Below, in pieces: positions 28,072 through 35,860 of a DNA stretch of 64,000 nucleotides; the first letter of the stretch is position 1, and each line of letters opens with the position of its first letter. Both the position numbers and the translations under genes were made by a program. Location of the stretch: contig JAPJBO010000104.1 of NCBI GenBank assembly GCA_030068145.1, positions 124,001 to 188,000 of the forward strand. The letters run 5' to 3'. The notes under the pieces are model-generated. The model made no database searches. It was given only the letters and a program-made list of their open reading frames with translations, and was not told the origin of the DNA. Source of the stretch: Diplonema papillatum. Its lineage: Eukaryota; Euglenozoa; Diplonemea; Diplonemida; Diplonemidae.

Positions 28072-28930
28072 GTCGAACTCCCTCGTCGTCTTCGTTGAGC
28101 TCGCAGTTAACGTCCCTGCAGCGTTGCACGAAAGAGTCGAACCGCGAAGTTGCCTCCCGCAACGAGCTTCCCACGACGACAAAGTTGTCCACCCAGGGTA
28201 GACCGTCAGCCTCCGGTAGGAGCACCCGGGAGGCCCTCTGAGCTATCGCCGGCGCCCAGCTCCAGCCCATGCACATGGCGGCGAGTTGTGCCTGTGTGCA
28301 TGCCAAAATACGGTCGGATGTCCGCGTCGAGCCGGAACTGATAAAAATAGCTCCGGGCGTCCGCGAGAAACACCACCGATGAGGCCAGCACGCGGTCGAT
28401 CACCTCGTGAACCGAAGGGAGCAGCATTAGAGGCGGCACACGAACCTCTGCCCACCGTTCTTCTTGTCGACAGTGAAGGCGGGGAGGACGACCCTCAACC
28501 CGCCCGATGCGACCTCTGCCACGCCATATCTCACCAGATCCGGGAAGTGGCGTAGCATGCGCCTCGACGTCGTCCGTGTGATCGCCGATGCCATCAGCGC
28601 TTCCTCCGCCCCCGGGAGCAGGGCGGACCGGAAGGATTCCCACGAACGGACCACGTCCAGCACACCGCGCAGCAGCCCCCGGCTGTCCAGCGCCGTCAAC
28701 CTCTCAAGGTTCATGAACGATGACGAGATGGGCGCGAGAGCCTCGCCGATTCTGCGTTGCGTAGGGACGGCCGTGAGGTTGTTGATGAGGAGTTCACCCC
28801 CGTATGCAACACCAACAAAGGGAGTGAACATCGAGGGGGGCAAGTCTTCTTCGGGACCCTCTCCCGGCCCCTGGTAGAACGTAGCCAACGGGTCGGGGAA
28901 CTTCTTGGGCGGCTTAAACGGGAAAGGGGG
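28072..28930 (-). pseudogene. Outer element reverse transcriptase, broken by frame changes
   Basis: Three consecutive readings make up one RT. First, FTVDKKNGGQRFVCRL, in the frame ending at 28427, preceded by a Pro-rich linker and TFYQGPGEGPEED. Second, VVFLADARSYFYQFRLDADI (about 28364-28310) in a second frame. Third, back in the first frame, MGWSWAPAIAQRASRVL, LPWVDNFVVVGSS and VNCELNEDDEGVRP. The two shifts compensate, near 28430 and 28290. Motif C reads WVDN, not YxDD. The 3' end is cut at 28071 by the inner element; the thumb motif LGLHFEL resumes at 25876. Confidence 0.78.
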
Positions 28931-28944
28931 TTCAAGACGAAGGG

Positions 28945-29682
28945 TTAGAGAAGGGACGCCGACGCCCTCGCGGTGTTCCGGAGGGTCGGGAACAGGAGGC
29001 GTCCCAGAGGTGTTTGCGACAACAGCGTCCGGAGCTCCTGGTCCTGGGCTGGAGGAAGAATCACTCCTGTCACCTGGCCGAGACGGAAAGGATCCGACTT
29101 CGAGCCCACCCAGTTCAAACCAGCACTTTCGGTGACGTGCTCTGCCTTTCTCGTCAGCACGTCGTCCACGCGGGCGGCACCCTGCCAGGCCAAAGCCAGC
29201 GCAACACGCACCCTGGGGTCCGCTTCCAGGGCAACGGCAAGATGCAGCTCGTCCTTCGTCACCGGTACAGCCTGCTTCGACGTCTTCATCGCGCCGGCCC
29301 GTTTCAGAGACCTGACAAAGTCCCTGACGAGCTGGCTGTCGACAGGCCGCCCCAACCGCTTCTCGGCCGACTGTACGTTGACGACGTACTGTACTGCCGA
29401 GGCCGCGCAGATGTCTCCACGAGAGAGCAAACGGGTCACGAACAAGACCAGCGCCGTCGGGACATCGAGCTGCGAATCTGCCTCTGCATCCCAGTGACGT
29501 CGGAACTCCAGAAAGCGCCGGTACACGGAGTGGATCCCGCGTCGTGTGGACAGCGCCAGTGCATCCGCCACGTACGCGTTCGCAGTCCGGACAAGACGGT
29601 TCCGTTCGCCGGGTGAGAGAGGGGGCTCCGAGAGGAGGGGACTTCCGCATCGCCCCGAGACCGGAGGAGGGAAGCGGTTCAC
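28945..29682 (-). CDS. Tyrosine recombinase of outer element (C-terminal boxes not found)
   Basis: 245 residues. Residues ~25-140 look like the core-binding (SAM-like) domain (ALSTRRGIHSVYRRFLEFR … SAVQYVVNVQSAEKRLGRP). The catalytic part begins with VTKDELHLAVAL and AWQGAARVDDVLTRKAEHV, whose Arg fits the first catalytic arginine of the family. The frame ends at RASASLL before any H-x-x-R or terminal Tyr box, so the protein appears truncated, or the remaining boxes were lost or lie elsewhere. In YR retroelements this enzyme integrates a circular DNA without target-site duplication. Confidence 0.65.
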   Translation of the reverse strand: MNRFPPPVSGRCGSPLLSEPPLSPGERNRLVRTANAYVADALALSTRRGIHSVYRRFLEFRRHWDAEADSQLDVPTALVLFVTRLLSRGDICAASAVQYVVNVQSAEKRLGRPVDSQLVRDFVRSLKRAGAMKTSKQAVPVTKDELHLAVALEADPRVRVALALAWQGAARVDDVLTRKAEHVTESAGLNWVGSKSDPFRLGQVTGVILPPAQDQELRTLLSQTPLGRLLFPTLRNTARASASLL

Positions 29683-29723
29683 GGCGGAGGCGTGCTGTCG
29701 CCGCGGCCACCACCAACCCTACG

Positions 29724-30218
29724 ATGCCCGGGACGACGCTGCAAGAAGAAGAGGTCGTTCTCACCCGCCCAATATATACCGGACAACAGGGAACGCCGAC
29801 AGGCAAGCGCGCGGCGCTAGCGGCGCCCCCAGCAACGAAGCAGAAGACGGCGACGACCGGGCGAACGGTCAAGAGGCAACCAACCCCGGGGACCGGCGAA
29901 CGACCAGCGCAGAAGAAAAGGGTGCTCGGCACCCCTAAGGAAAGTCCGGTCACCGGCCGCAGACGTAAGAAGGCACAAGCCACCACACCCGACTCAAAGG
30001 TGCATCGAAGAAAGAGGAAGGCACCGAAGGCAAGCAGCTCCCACAAGCGACCGATGATAGCAGACACTCCGCTGTCCTCGAAAGTGAAAACCACGCAAGC
30101 CTGCGCGGTCCTACACCCGCCTACTCAATCCCCGGAACAGCAAGTGCAAAAAGACAAAGACAGCAGAAACGCAAACCAGTATCCGAGCAGCACAAGACAC
30201 TTTGCTACTGTGTCTTAG
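29724..30218 (+). CDS. Basic Lys/Arg/Thr/Pro-rich ORF, possibly a gag-like protein
   Basis: 164 residues from ATG 29724 (MPGTTLQEEEVVLTRP) to TAG 30218, dominated by Lys, Arg, Thr, Pro and Ser (TGRRRKKAQATTPDSKVHRR). No known fold. Such composition fits a nucleic-acid-binding gag or ORF1 product. It lies on the opposite strand to the YR element. The minus strand is also open here, so coding status is unproven. Confidence 0.35.
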   Translation: MPGTTLQEEEVVLTRPIYTGQQGTPTGKRAALAAPPATKQKTATTGRTVKRQPTPGTGERPAQKKRVLGTPKESPVTGRRRKKAQATTPDSKVHRRKRKAPKASSSHKRPMIADTPLSSKVKTTQACAVLHPPTQSPEQQVQKDKDSRNANQYPSSTRHFATVS

Positions 30219-30503
30219 ACGGAACGAGTTCGCAAACGAAAATCGAACCCCGGTGGCAGCTGATTCCACCCTCAACATTCCGGACTACGAACACAAATAC
30301 GAACTCCAAGCTGTTATAACACACACAGGAAGAGAGAACGCCGGCCACTACACCATGTGTACACAAGCGTAACCGCACCCCTTTCACAGATCAAAACTGG
30401 ACACATTACAACAACGAAACCACCTCACACTCCCGGGAACCTACGTACACAGACAACACCACGTACATGTTCCTGTACACGAAAGAAGACCTCACCGAAC
30501 TGA

Positions 30504-30701
30504 CCCGACACAAACACTCGAACTGCTCGAAGAACTGCGACTACCTCAGACGACGAGACCTCATTCGAAGAAACAACACAACATGAAGGAACGCTGATTT
30601 GGGCATGCCCAGCCTGCAAAGCAAGTACCACTGACGCAGGCAACAAGTGCAAAGGCGCCAAAGGCCTCCGTTCACACATGCTTCACTGCAGGGCTGGTTA
30701 G
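30504..30701 (+). CDS. Zinc-finger fragment of unknown retroelement or gene
   Basis: A frame opening after a TGA at 30501 encodes an acidic leader, then LIWACPACKAST…KCKGAKGLRSHMLHCRAG and a stop at 30699. The C-x2-C … L-x-S-H-x4-C pattern is a single C2H(C/H) finger. Fingers of this kind precede the RT in several retroelement types. It follows the basic ORF on the same strand, so both may be remains of one element. No ATG is near. Confidence 0.4.
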   Translation, partial: PDTNTRTARRTATTSDDETSFEETTQHEGTLIWACPACKASTTDAGNKCKGAKGLRSHMLHCRAG

Positions 30702-30790
30702 CCACAACTTGCCACAATGTGGCCCATTGGGCCACAACTTTAGCCACAATGTTGTGGCTAAATTGTGGCTAAATGTGCACAACTTTTGAT
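30702..30790. repeat. Nested palindromes built from ttagccacaa
   Basis: Perfect 11-bp arms tttagccacaa / ttgtggctaaa at 30739-30749 and 30752-30762 with a 2-base loop. Further ttagccacaa, gccacaatgtggc and ttgtggctaaat copies at 30700-30775 allow several alternative hairpins. This may be an end of a foldback or MITE-like element. Confidence 0.65.
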
Positions 30791-32053
30791 CGAAAAAAAG
30801 ACCACCCAAAACACGCTAAACACCGTTTTTTGTGTGGATTTTCGTGTTTTTTGGATGGTTTTGGGTATTCTGGGCCGCATACCCCCCAAACAGACCTCGA
30901 GTTCGCTTTTCGTGGGTTCGAGTGGTTTCTGCCAACTTGCAGCCAAGTGCTGCCAATTTCTGAGGTGACTCAGCCAGAATTCGCTATTATTTTGCGAAAT
31001 CCGCAGCTTGTAGGGGTTTTCCCGGTTGGTACTGGACCCTTTCGACAATTTCAGGTGGATTCTGTGCGAATAAACGGGCCTTGCCGGGCTCCTCGTTCCA
31101 CACGGTGGCCACACGTGGCAACCGTGTGGCGGCCAGCCCTGTCCAGACCGATTCAATCGCCGGCGATTTTGAACATTGTGTTATTTTGGACAGCAGGACT
31201 CGGTCCAAGACTGCGAATGCGACATGATCATGTCCGCAAACCCGTTGCACAGGATTTGCACCGCCCCGTGCACCAGTTTGCTGTCGGTTCCTTGCTACTA
31301 GAAAGTTTCCGTGTTCATCGATTACTTGTTGCAACTTGCAATGCAACTTGTTGCATTGCAAGCAACCTATAGATCCGGGACTCAGGCTGGGGGCTGATTT
31401 CACCGTCAAATTTGATGCCATGATGAGAACGCGAAACCGAGAGTCTGGCGAGCACATGACTGGCGCATTGCACGGTGCAGAGTACGGAAGAGTACACGGC
31501 AGGCAGCGGTGCTGCCTGCCAAGCGGGTCACCTCCTCCTGAACACCGAGCCGGATGACGGTCACTGTTCTCGCCTCGCCTGGGCAGTGCTGCACCGTGCA
31601 GTGCACGGCGATGCAGAGCTGATGCGTACCGGTTGTGCTACAACCTGTTGTGCTCGGCCCGGAGCCTCCCTCGGGTGCGGCTCCGACTCGGAGTCCGAGC
31701 AGCACCAACCTGGTGACCAGGCTCACGGTGCAGGTCCGCGGCTGGAACAACTTCAAGTCAAGCTTTCGCAGCATGAATCAGGACTGCTGAGACAGCGTGG
31801 CTTTTTACTACACTTTTTTATTAGATGTGTACATTTGTGTAAATAGAAAAAATGTAGAAAAAGTGACTTTTCTACACTTTTTTATTCAGTGAAGGAATTG
31901 ATAGGGAACCGACAATTTTCCCACTTCGGCAACAAGCAACGAAGAGGCAAAAGCCTAACAAGGCAACAAAAAAAACCCGAATATCTTCAAAACAAAAACA
32001 ACGGTGCGGAAACTATGGACCACGGTTGTGGAGTACGGTTGTGGAACGCTTGG
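30791..32053. other. Unassigned stretch with a hairpin at 31336-31361
   Basis: No coding frame here looks conserved or familiar; the open frames on both strands shadow each other. A perfect hairpin (ttgcaatgcaa-cttg-ttgcattgcaa) lies at 31336-31361. A direct repeat of ctacacttttttatt occurs at about 31808 and 31872. Confidence 0.4.
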
Positions 32054-32232
32054 GGACCACTGTTGTGGACCACTGTTGCGGACCACTATTGTGAACCACT
32101 GTTGTGGACCACTGTTGTGGACCACTGTTGTGGACCACTGTTGTGGACCACTGTTGTGGACCACTGTTGTGGACCACTGTTGTGGACCACTGTTGTGGAC
32201 CACTGTTGTGGACCACTGTTGTGGACCACTGT
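32054..32232. repeat. 13-bp tandem repeat (ccactgttgtgga)n
   Basis: About 13 copies; the right ones are perfect and the left ones carry substitutions (gttgcgga, attgtgaa). Both strands stay open because 39 bp equals three units and 13 codons; these readings are not genes. Confidence 0.9.
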
Positions 32233-32239
32233 CATTTTT

Positions 32240-32260
32240 TTACCTGACGGAGTCAGGTAA
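32240..32260. repeat. 9-bp-arm hairpin at the end of the 13-bp array
   Basis: ttacctgac-gga-gtcaggtaa, a perfect stem with a 3-base loop, six T residues upstream. It lies between the 13-bp and 41-bp arrays. Confidence 0.6.
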
Positions 32261-32303
32261 TTACTACAGTAACTTTTCAAACCATCATACCACACGGTCG
32301 AGG

Positions 32304-33061
32304 GTTTTCCTCAGTTTTTGTACCAAAACTGACGTTTGAGGGTTGTCCCCCTTTTTTTGATCACCAATTCTGACGTATGAGGGTTACCCAAATACTTGGA
32401 CCCAAATACTTGGACCCAAATCCACTTTGTTGGTTCACCAAAACAGACGTTTGAGGGTTGTCCCAACTTTTTGGATCACCAATACTGACGTTTGAGGGTT
32501 GTCCCAACTTTTTGGATCACAAAAACTGACGTTTGAGGGTTGTCCCAACTTTTTGGATCACGAAAACTGACGTTTGAGGGTTGTCCCAACTTATTGGATC
32601 ACCAAAACTGACGTTTGAGGGTTGTCCCAACTTTTTGGATCATGAAAACTGACGTTTGAGGGTTGTCCCACTTTTTTCGATCACCAAAACTGACGTTTGA
32701 GGGTTGTCCCAACTTTTTGGATCACCAAAACTGACGTTTGAGGGTTGTCCCACTTTTTTCGATCACGTTTGAGGGTTGTCCCAACTTTTTGGAACACCAA
32801 AACTGACGTTTGAGGGTTGTCCCAACTTTTTGGATCACGAAAACTGACGTTTGAGGGTTGTCCCAACTTTTTGGATCTTCAAAACTGACGTTTCAGGGTT
32901 GTCCCAACTTTTTGGATCACAAAAACTGACGTTTGAGGGTTGTCACACTTTTTTGGATCACGAAAACTGACGTTTGAGGGTTGTCCCAACTTTTTGGGTC
33001 ACAAAAACTGACGTTTGAGGGTTGTCCCAACTTTTTGGATCACCAAAACTGACGTTTGAGG
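32304..33061. repeat. 41-bp minisatellite
   Basis: About 17 copies of a unit containing ctgacgtttgagggttgtcc and caactttttggatcac. The left copies are degenerate and include a short acccaaatacttgg duplication. Units with cccacttttttcgatcac alternate in the middle. No spacer diversity, so it is not a CRISPR array. Confidence 0.92.
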
Positions 33062-33421
33062 CAGTGTGGCTCCTGGGGCCTGGCGCGTTTGGCGTGGCGT
33101 GGCGCGCGCCAAGCGCGCCAAGCCTGGCGCGTTTGGCGCGGCGCGGCGCGTTTGGCGCACCCTGTAGCCCCAAGGAAATTTAGGCTCCCTCGTCACATGC
33201 ACGGGGCAAAAAGAGTGCCTCGGGGGAATTGATAATTTTCCCGGGCCATTTTCCGAGTCTAGAGAGTTTAGCTCTCTAGCGAGCTATCCCACTTTTCTGG
33301 GAGAGGCCGTGGGGTACCCCCACCCCGGACATTTCTCCACCGTTTTTTCATGGTACTTTTGATTTTGAGAATTCACAATTCGTCGAAAAATTTTCTCCCC
33401 ATTTAAAAAAAAAAAAATTTG
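33062..33421. other. GC-rich ggcgcg tract and unassigned DNA
   Basis: 33080-33160 consists of imperfect repeats of tggcgcgtttggcg and gcgcgccaagc that can pair with each other. The rest shows nothing recognisable. Confidence 0.5.
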
Positions 33422-33666
33422 GGGGGCACCTAGCTGAGTGGTCAGGTCGTCGGTGCTGAAAGTGGCCCCTGGCTGGAGGCACCGGTTCGATCCCCACTCC
33501 GGAAGAAAAACAACACGGTACCAAAGCTAGGCGTCTGGGGATGGACTCCCGGAAGCAACTCCTAGTCCAACAAGCTCAGAGAACACCGCCCTGTAAAGCG
33601 GATGCCGGTGGGAAGGAGGGGACCTACAACAGGCGAGCACAAAAAAAAAAAAAAAAAAAAAAAAAA
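33422..33666 (+). mobile_element. tRNA-derived SINE (plus strand)
   Basis: The head has an RNA polymerase III A box (tagctgagtgg, 33431-33441) and B box (ggttcgatccc, 33484-33494) at tRNA-like spacing. The body then carries aggcgtctggggatggactc and gccctgtaaagcggatg, and a 26-bp poly(A) tail (33641-33666) ends it. The body resembles that of the SINE on the opposite strand next to it. The head does not fold as a clean tRNA, so it is a SINE, not a tRNA gene. Confidence 0.8.
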
Positions 33667-33668
33667 CA

Positions 33669-33942
33669 TTTTTTTTTTTTTTTTTGTTCGGGCCACCCGG
33701 GCACCTTACTCCACTCCTCTGAGGTCCCCTGTTGGGGATGGTTGGGAAACCTTACAATCAAGTAAGGAAGCCATCCTTTACTGCGGAGCAATTTCCGCTA
33801 GCAGTACAAGTACTGTGTGAACTAGAGCTTTCATCTGGGAGTTCATCCCCAAACGCCTGGAGAAGTTGGCCAGTCAGGGAATCGAACCAGCGACCCTCAG
33901 GTTATCAATCTGGCGCCCTGACCGCTATACCAGGTGTGCCCC
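33669..33942 (-). mobile_element. tRNA-derived SINE (minus strand), tail-to-tail with the first
   Basis: On the minus strand: head ggggcacacc, A box tggtatagcgg (33922-33932), an Ile-like loop ttgataa, B box ggttcgattcc (33878-33888), a body with caggcgtttggggatgaact, and a poly(A) tail seen as 17 T at 33669-33685. Only two bases separate its tail from the other SINE's tail. Confidence 0.82.
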
Positions 33943-34607
33943 TACATTTTCTTTTTTTTTTTTTTTTTTACTTCAGTGACTCAGGGGACTTTAAAAGTTT
34001 GGGGTCCGAGCCAAAAACCCGGTTTGAGCCAAAAAACCGGTTTGGTTATGTAGGTCGGTGTATCACACTTGCATGCGGTGCTGCATCACGAGCGGGCTAC
34101 TTTCTGCACTCTGTGTGGAGTTTTCCGCACTCTAGGCACTCTCGGTTTCCATGATCCACATGAAGGAAGCAAAAAGAAGCACTGTGTTGGTCAGAAAAGC
34201 ACATTTTTCTTTCAGAACAAAAGGTTGCAATAAGAAATGACAAAAAGGCGGAGACGTAAAGAAACACCAGCTTCATGATGAGCCCCCCACTCCCCCCCAC
34301 TCCCCGTTTTTCCCCCTTTTTAGGTTAAGCTGTTTTTTGAGGGCTTATTTGTACGCTATTACAGGCAGGTACGTTCATTACTACTATAGTACTACTACAC
34401 AGTGAAGGTGGTAAAACTTTGAAATCGGTCTATAAGATTTTTTTTTTTCCCCTCAAAAACTCAAACCGGTTTATTCGGTTTGTCAAACCGATAAACCGGT
34501 ATTTTAAAGTCCCCTGCTTCAGAAGTTCAGGCAGGCTATAAGCTTCATTTCTCGTCGGATTTCCAAATTCCGTCAGATATGCCGTTTTTGTTGGCTGGCC
34601 AATTTTA
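33943..34607. other. Unassigned AT-rich stretch
   Basis: Contains an 18-base T run (33952-33969), imperfect repeats of aaaaccggttt type at 34015-34040 and 34460-34500, and no recognisable gene. Confidence 0.4.
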
Positions 34608-34631
34608 CCCCCCCCCCCCCCCCCCCCCCCC
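34608..34631. repeat. 24-base poly(C) run followed by GGGG
   Basis: An uninterrupted homopolymer of 24 C followed directly by gggg. It borders the hAT-like fragment. Confidence 0.85.
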
Positions 34632-34633
34632 GG

Positions 34634-34895
34634 GGACTCCAGCGGGAACGTCTCCAGTGCTCCCATCAGCTAAAGCTACTAGAGCTACTAATAACCCCCG
34701 AAGAACACGTACTATGGTGGCCGCTGCTCTTTCGTGAGACATCCATCGGGTATCACCCACTGACCCCACCTCGAGCTCCATCCACCATGCAAAGTTATTC
34801 AGGGCAGCGGCCGCAGATACTGCCTCGTGAAGAGTCCTCAGCTTCCGAGTATTGCCCTTTCCTCTGTACAGCACGACGTACGTGTCCTTTATCAT
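34634..34895 (-). pseudogene. hAT-like transposase fragment
   Basis: About 87 residues ending in the poly(C/G) run. The segment SVGDTRWMSHERAAATIVRVL is preceded by LRTLHEAVSAAAALNNF and followed by LRGLLVALVALAD. This matches the 'D-x-R-W-x-S-x-x-x-A' region of hAT-family transposases and ZNF862-like domesticated relatives. Catalytic acidic residues outside this part are absent. It is divergent to the MULE-like frame that starts three bases away. Confidence 0.5.
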
Positions 34896-34897
34896 TC

Positions 34898-35548
34898 ATG
34901 CACGCAGACGCACCACAGGCAGAGGGAGGAGCCCCTCCTGCCGCAGGGCAGCAGGTCGCAGCAGCGGAACCAGACGACGTGACCATGGGCGGGGTGAAAG
35001 CGGAAGAGTGCTTCCGTAATTGGGAAGATTGCAGGGAGGCTCTGTTGAGTCACGCAAGCCGAACGGGAAGGTTTTTCAAAAAGGCTTTTTCGAACGGAAC
35101 TCGTGGTCATTGGAAGGTGACGTGTCGAGACAAGGAGTGCGGCTGGGCAGTGGTTGCCAAAAAAGATTCTGACACAAACCAGGTAAAGGTTGTCAGCGTG
35201 GGCTCCCGTGAGAATGAGTTGCTTTGCCAATGCCCCTCGTTCTCCTCGGACGCATCCTCCTTCCAGCGGTATCATTGCCACCTTTTTGCCACGTTCTTTC
35301 CGGCGATGCACCCGCGGCTTTTGGCCTGTCTTCTTTCACGTTCGTTTGCCCGAACCCAGAAGCTAATCAAAACTGCGCGAGGTGACGCGCGACAATCGGC
35401 AGGAGCTGGTAGCAGAAAAGTAACCATCGTGATTGCAAGTGCGCCAATGTCGAGGCGAGTCTGCCTTGCTCGGGCTCTGTCCGACACTAGACAAAGTCGT
35501 CCGCAGCTGACGGGAGGGACGAAGCAGGGAGACACTAAATGGTGTTGA
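34898..35548 (+). pseudogene. MULE-like transposase N-terminal fragment
   Basis: From ATG 34898 the frame has an Ala/Pro-rich leader. A segment like the MuDR/FAR1 N-terminal DNA-binding domain follows at about 35008-35170 (ECFRNWEDCREALLSHASR, then GHWKVTCRDKECGWAVVAKK, with C-x4-C-x-W). The rest (after SVGSRENE) does not resemble a transposase core, so the gene is cut or an intron follows. It could also be a domesticated gene's first exon. Confidence 0.5.
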
Positions 35549-35640
35549 AACGGGCCGGAGCTTACTACAATTGACTAGACAACAATCGACGTCTTGTCTG
35601 CTTTAGTGTACCTTGAAACTCGATTCGGAACCCCAAAACA

Positions 35641-35860
35641 TTTCTCGGAAACCAAAAATATATATCGGAAACAAAAAATATTTATCGGAAACAAAAAAAT
35701 ATTTATCGGAAACAAAAAAATATTTATCGGAAACAAAAAAATATTTATCGGAAACAAAAAAATATTTATCGGAAACAAAAAAATATTTATCGGAAACAAA
35801 AAAAAATATTTATCGGAAACAAAAAAATATTTATCGGAAACAGTTTCCGATAAATATTTT
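35641..35860. repeat. 21-bp tandem array capped by an 18-bp-arm palindrome
   Basis: About nine copies of tatttatcggaaacaaaaaaa, the first two imperfect. The last copy is followed by its reverse complement: arms 35824-35841 and 35843-35860 with a one-base loop at 35842. Any earlier copy could also pair with the inverted end. Confidence 0.9.

Larger units (their letters stand above)
25034..30094 (-). mobile_element. Outer tyrosine-recombinase (DIRS-order) retroelement, decayed, order YR-RT-RNase H
   Basis: On the minus strand the order is a tyrosine-recombinase ORF (29682-28945), a reverse transcriptase broken by frame changes (about 28930-28072), then, after the inserted inner element, the RT thumb and RNase H (25876-25034). 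YR upstream of RT is the order reported for VIPER-like elements; DIRS1 and Ngaro have YR last. The true ends are uncertain; R3 may be its 3' terminal repeat. The right end near 30.1 kb is a guess based on loss of recognisable coding. Confidence 0.7.

Noticed and set aside
28427-30094. A 555-codon frame read as one protein
   Set aside because: The N-terminal half overlaps the tyrosine-recombinase frame and has Val/Cys/Gly/Arg-rich composition typical of a shadow frame; only the C-terminal part (RT start) is supported.
31955-32295. Repeat proteins encoded by the 13-bp array on both strands
   Set aside because: Any 13-bp repeat without stops opens all frames over 39 bp; there is no non-repeat coding context.
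32304-33061. A possible CRISPR array
   Set aside because: The ~41-bp period has no unique spacers, the whole unit is repeated, and the genome is eukaryotic.
33425-33500. A tRNA gene on the plus strand
   Set aside because: A and B boxes are present, but the acceptor and anticodon stems do not pair well and the sequence runs into a SINE body with a poly(A) tail.
33866-33942. A tRNA-Ile gene on the minus strand
   Set aside because: The ttgataa loop and boxes are tRNA-like, but the anticodon stem has mismatches and the copy is followed by SINE body and tail.
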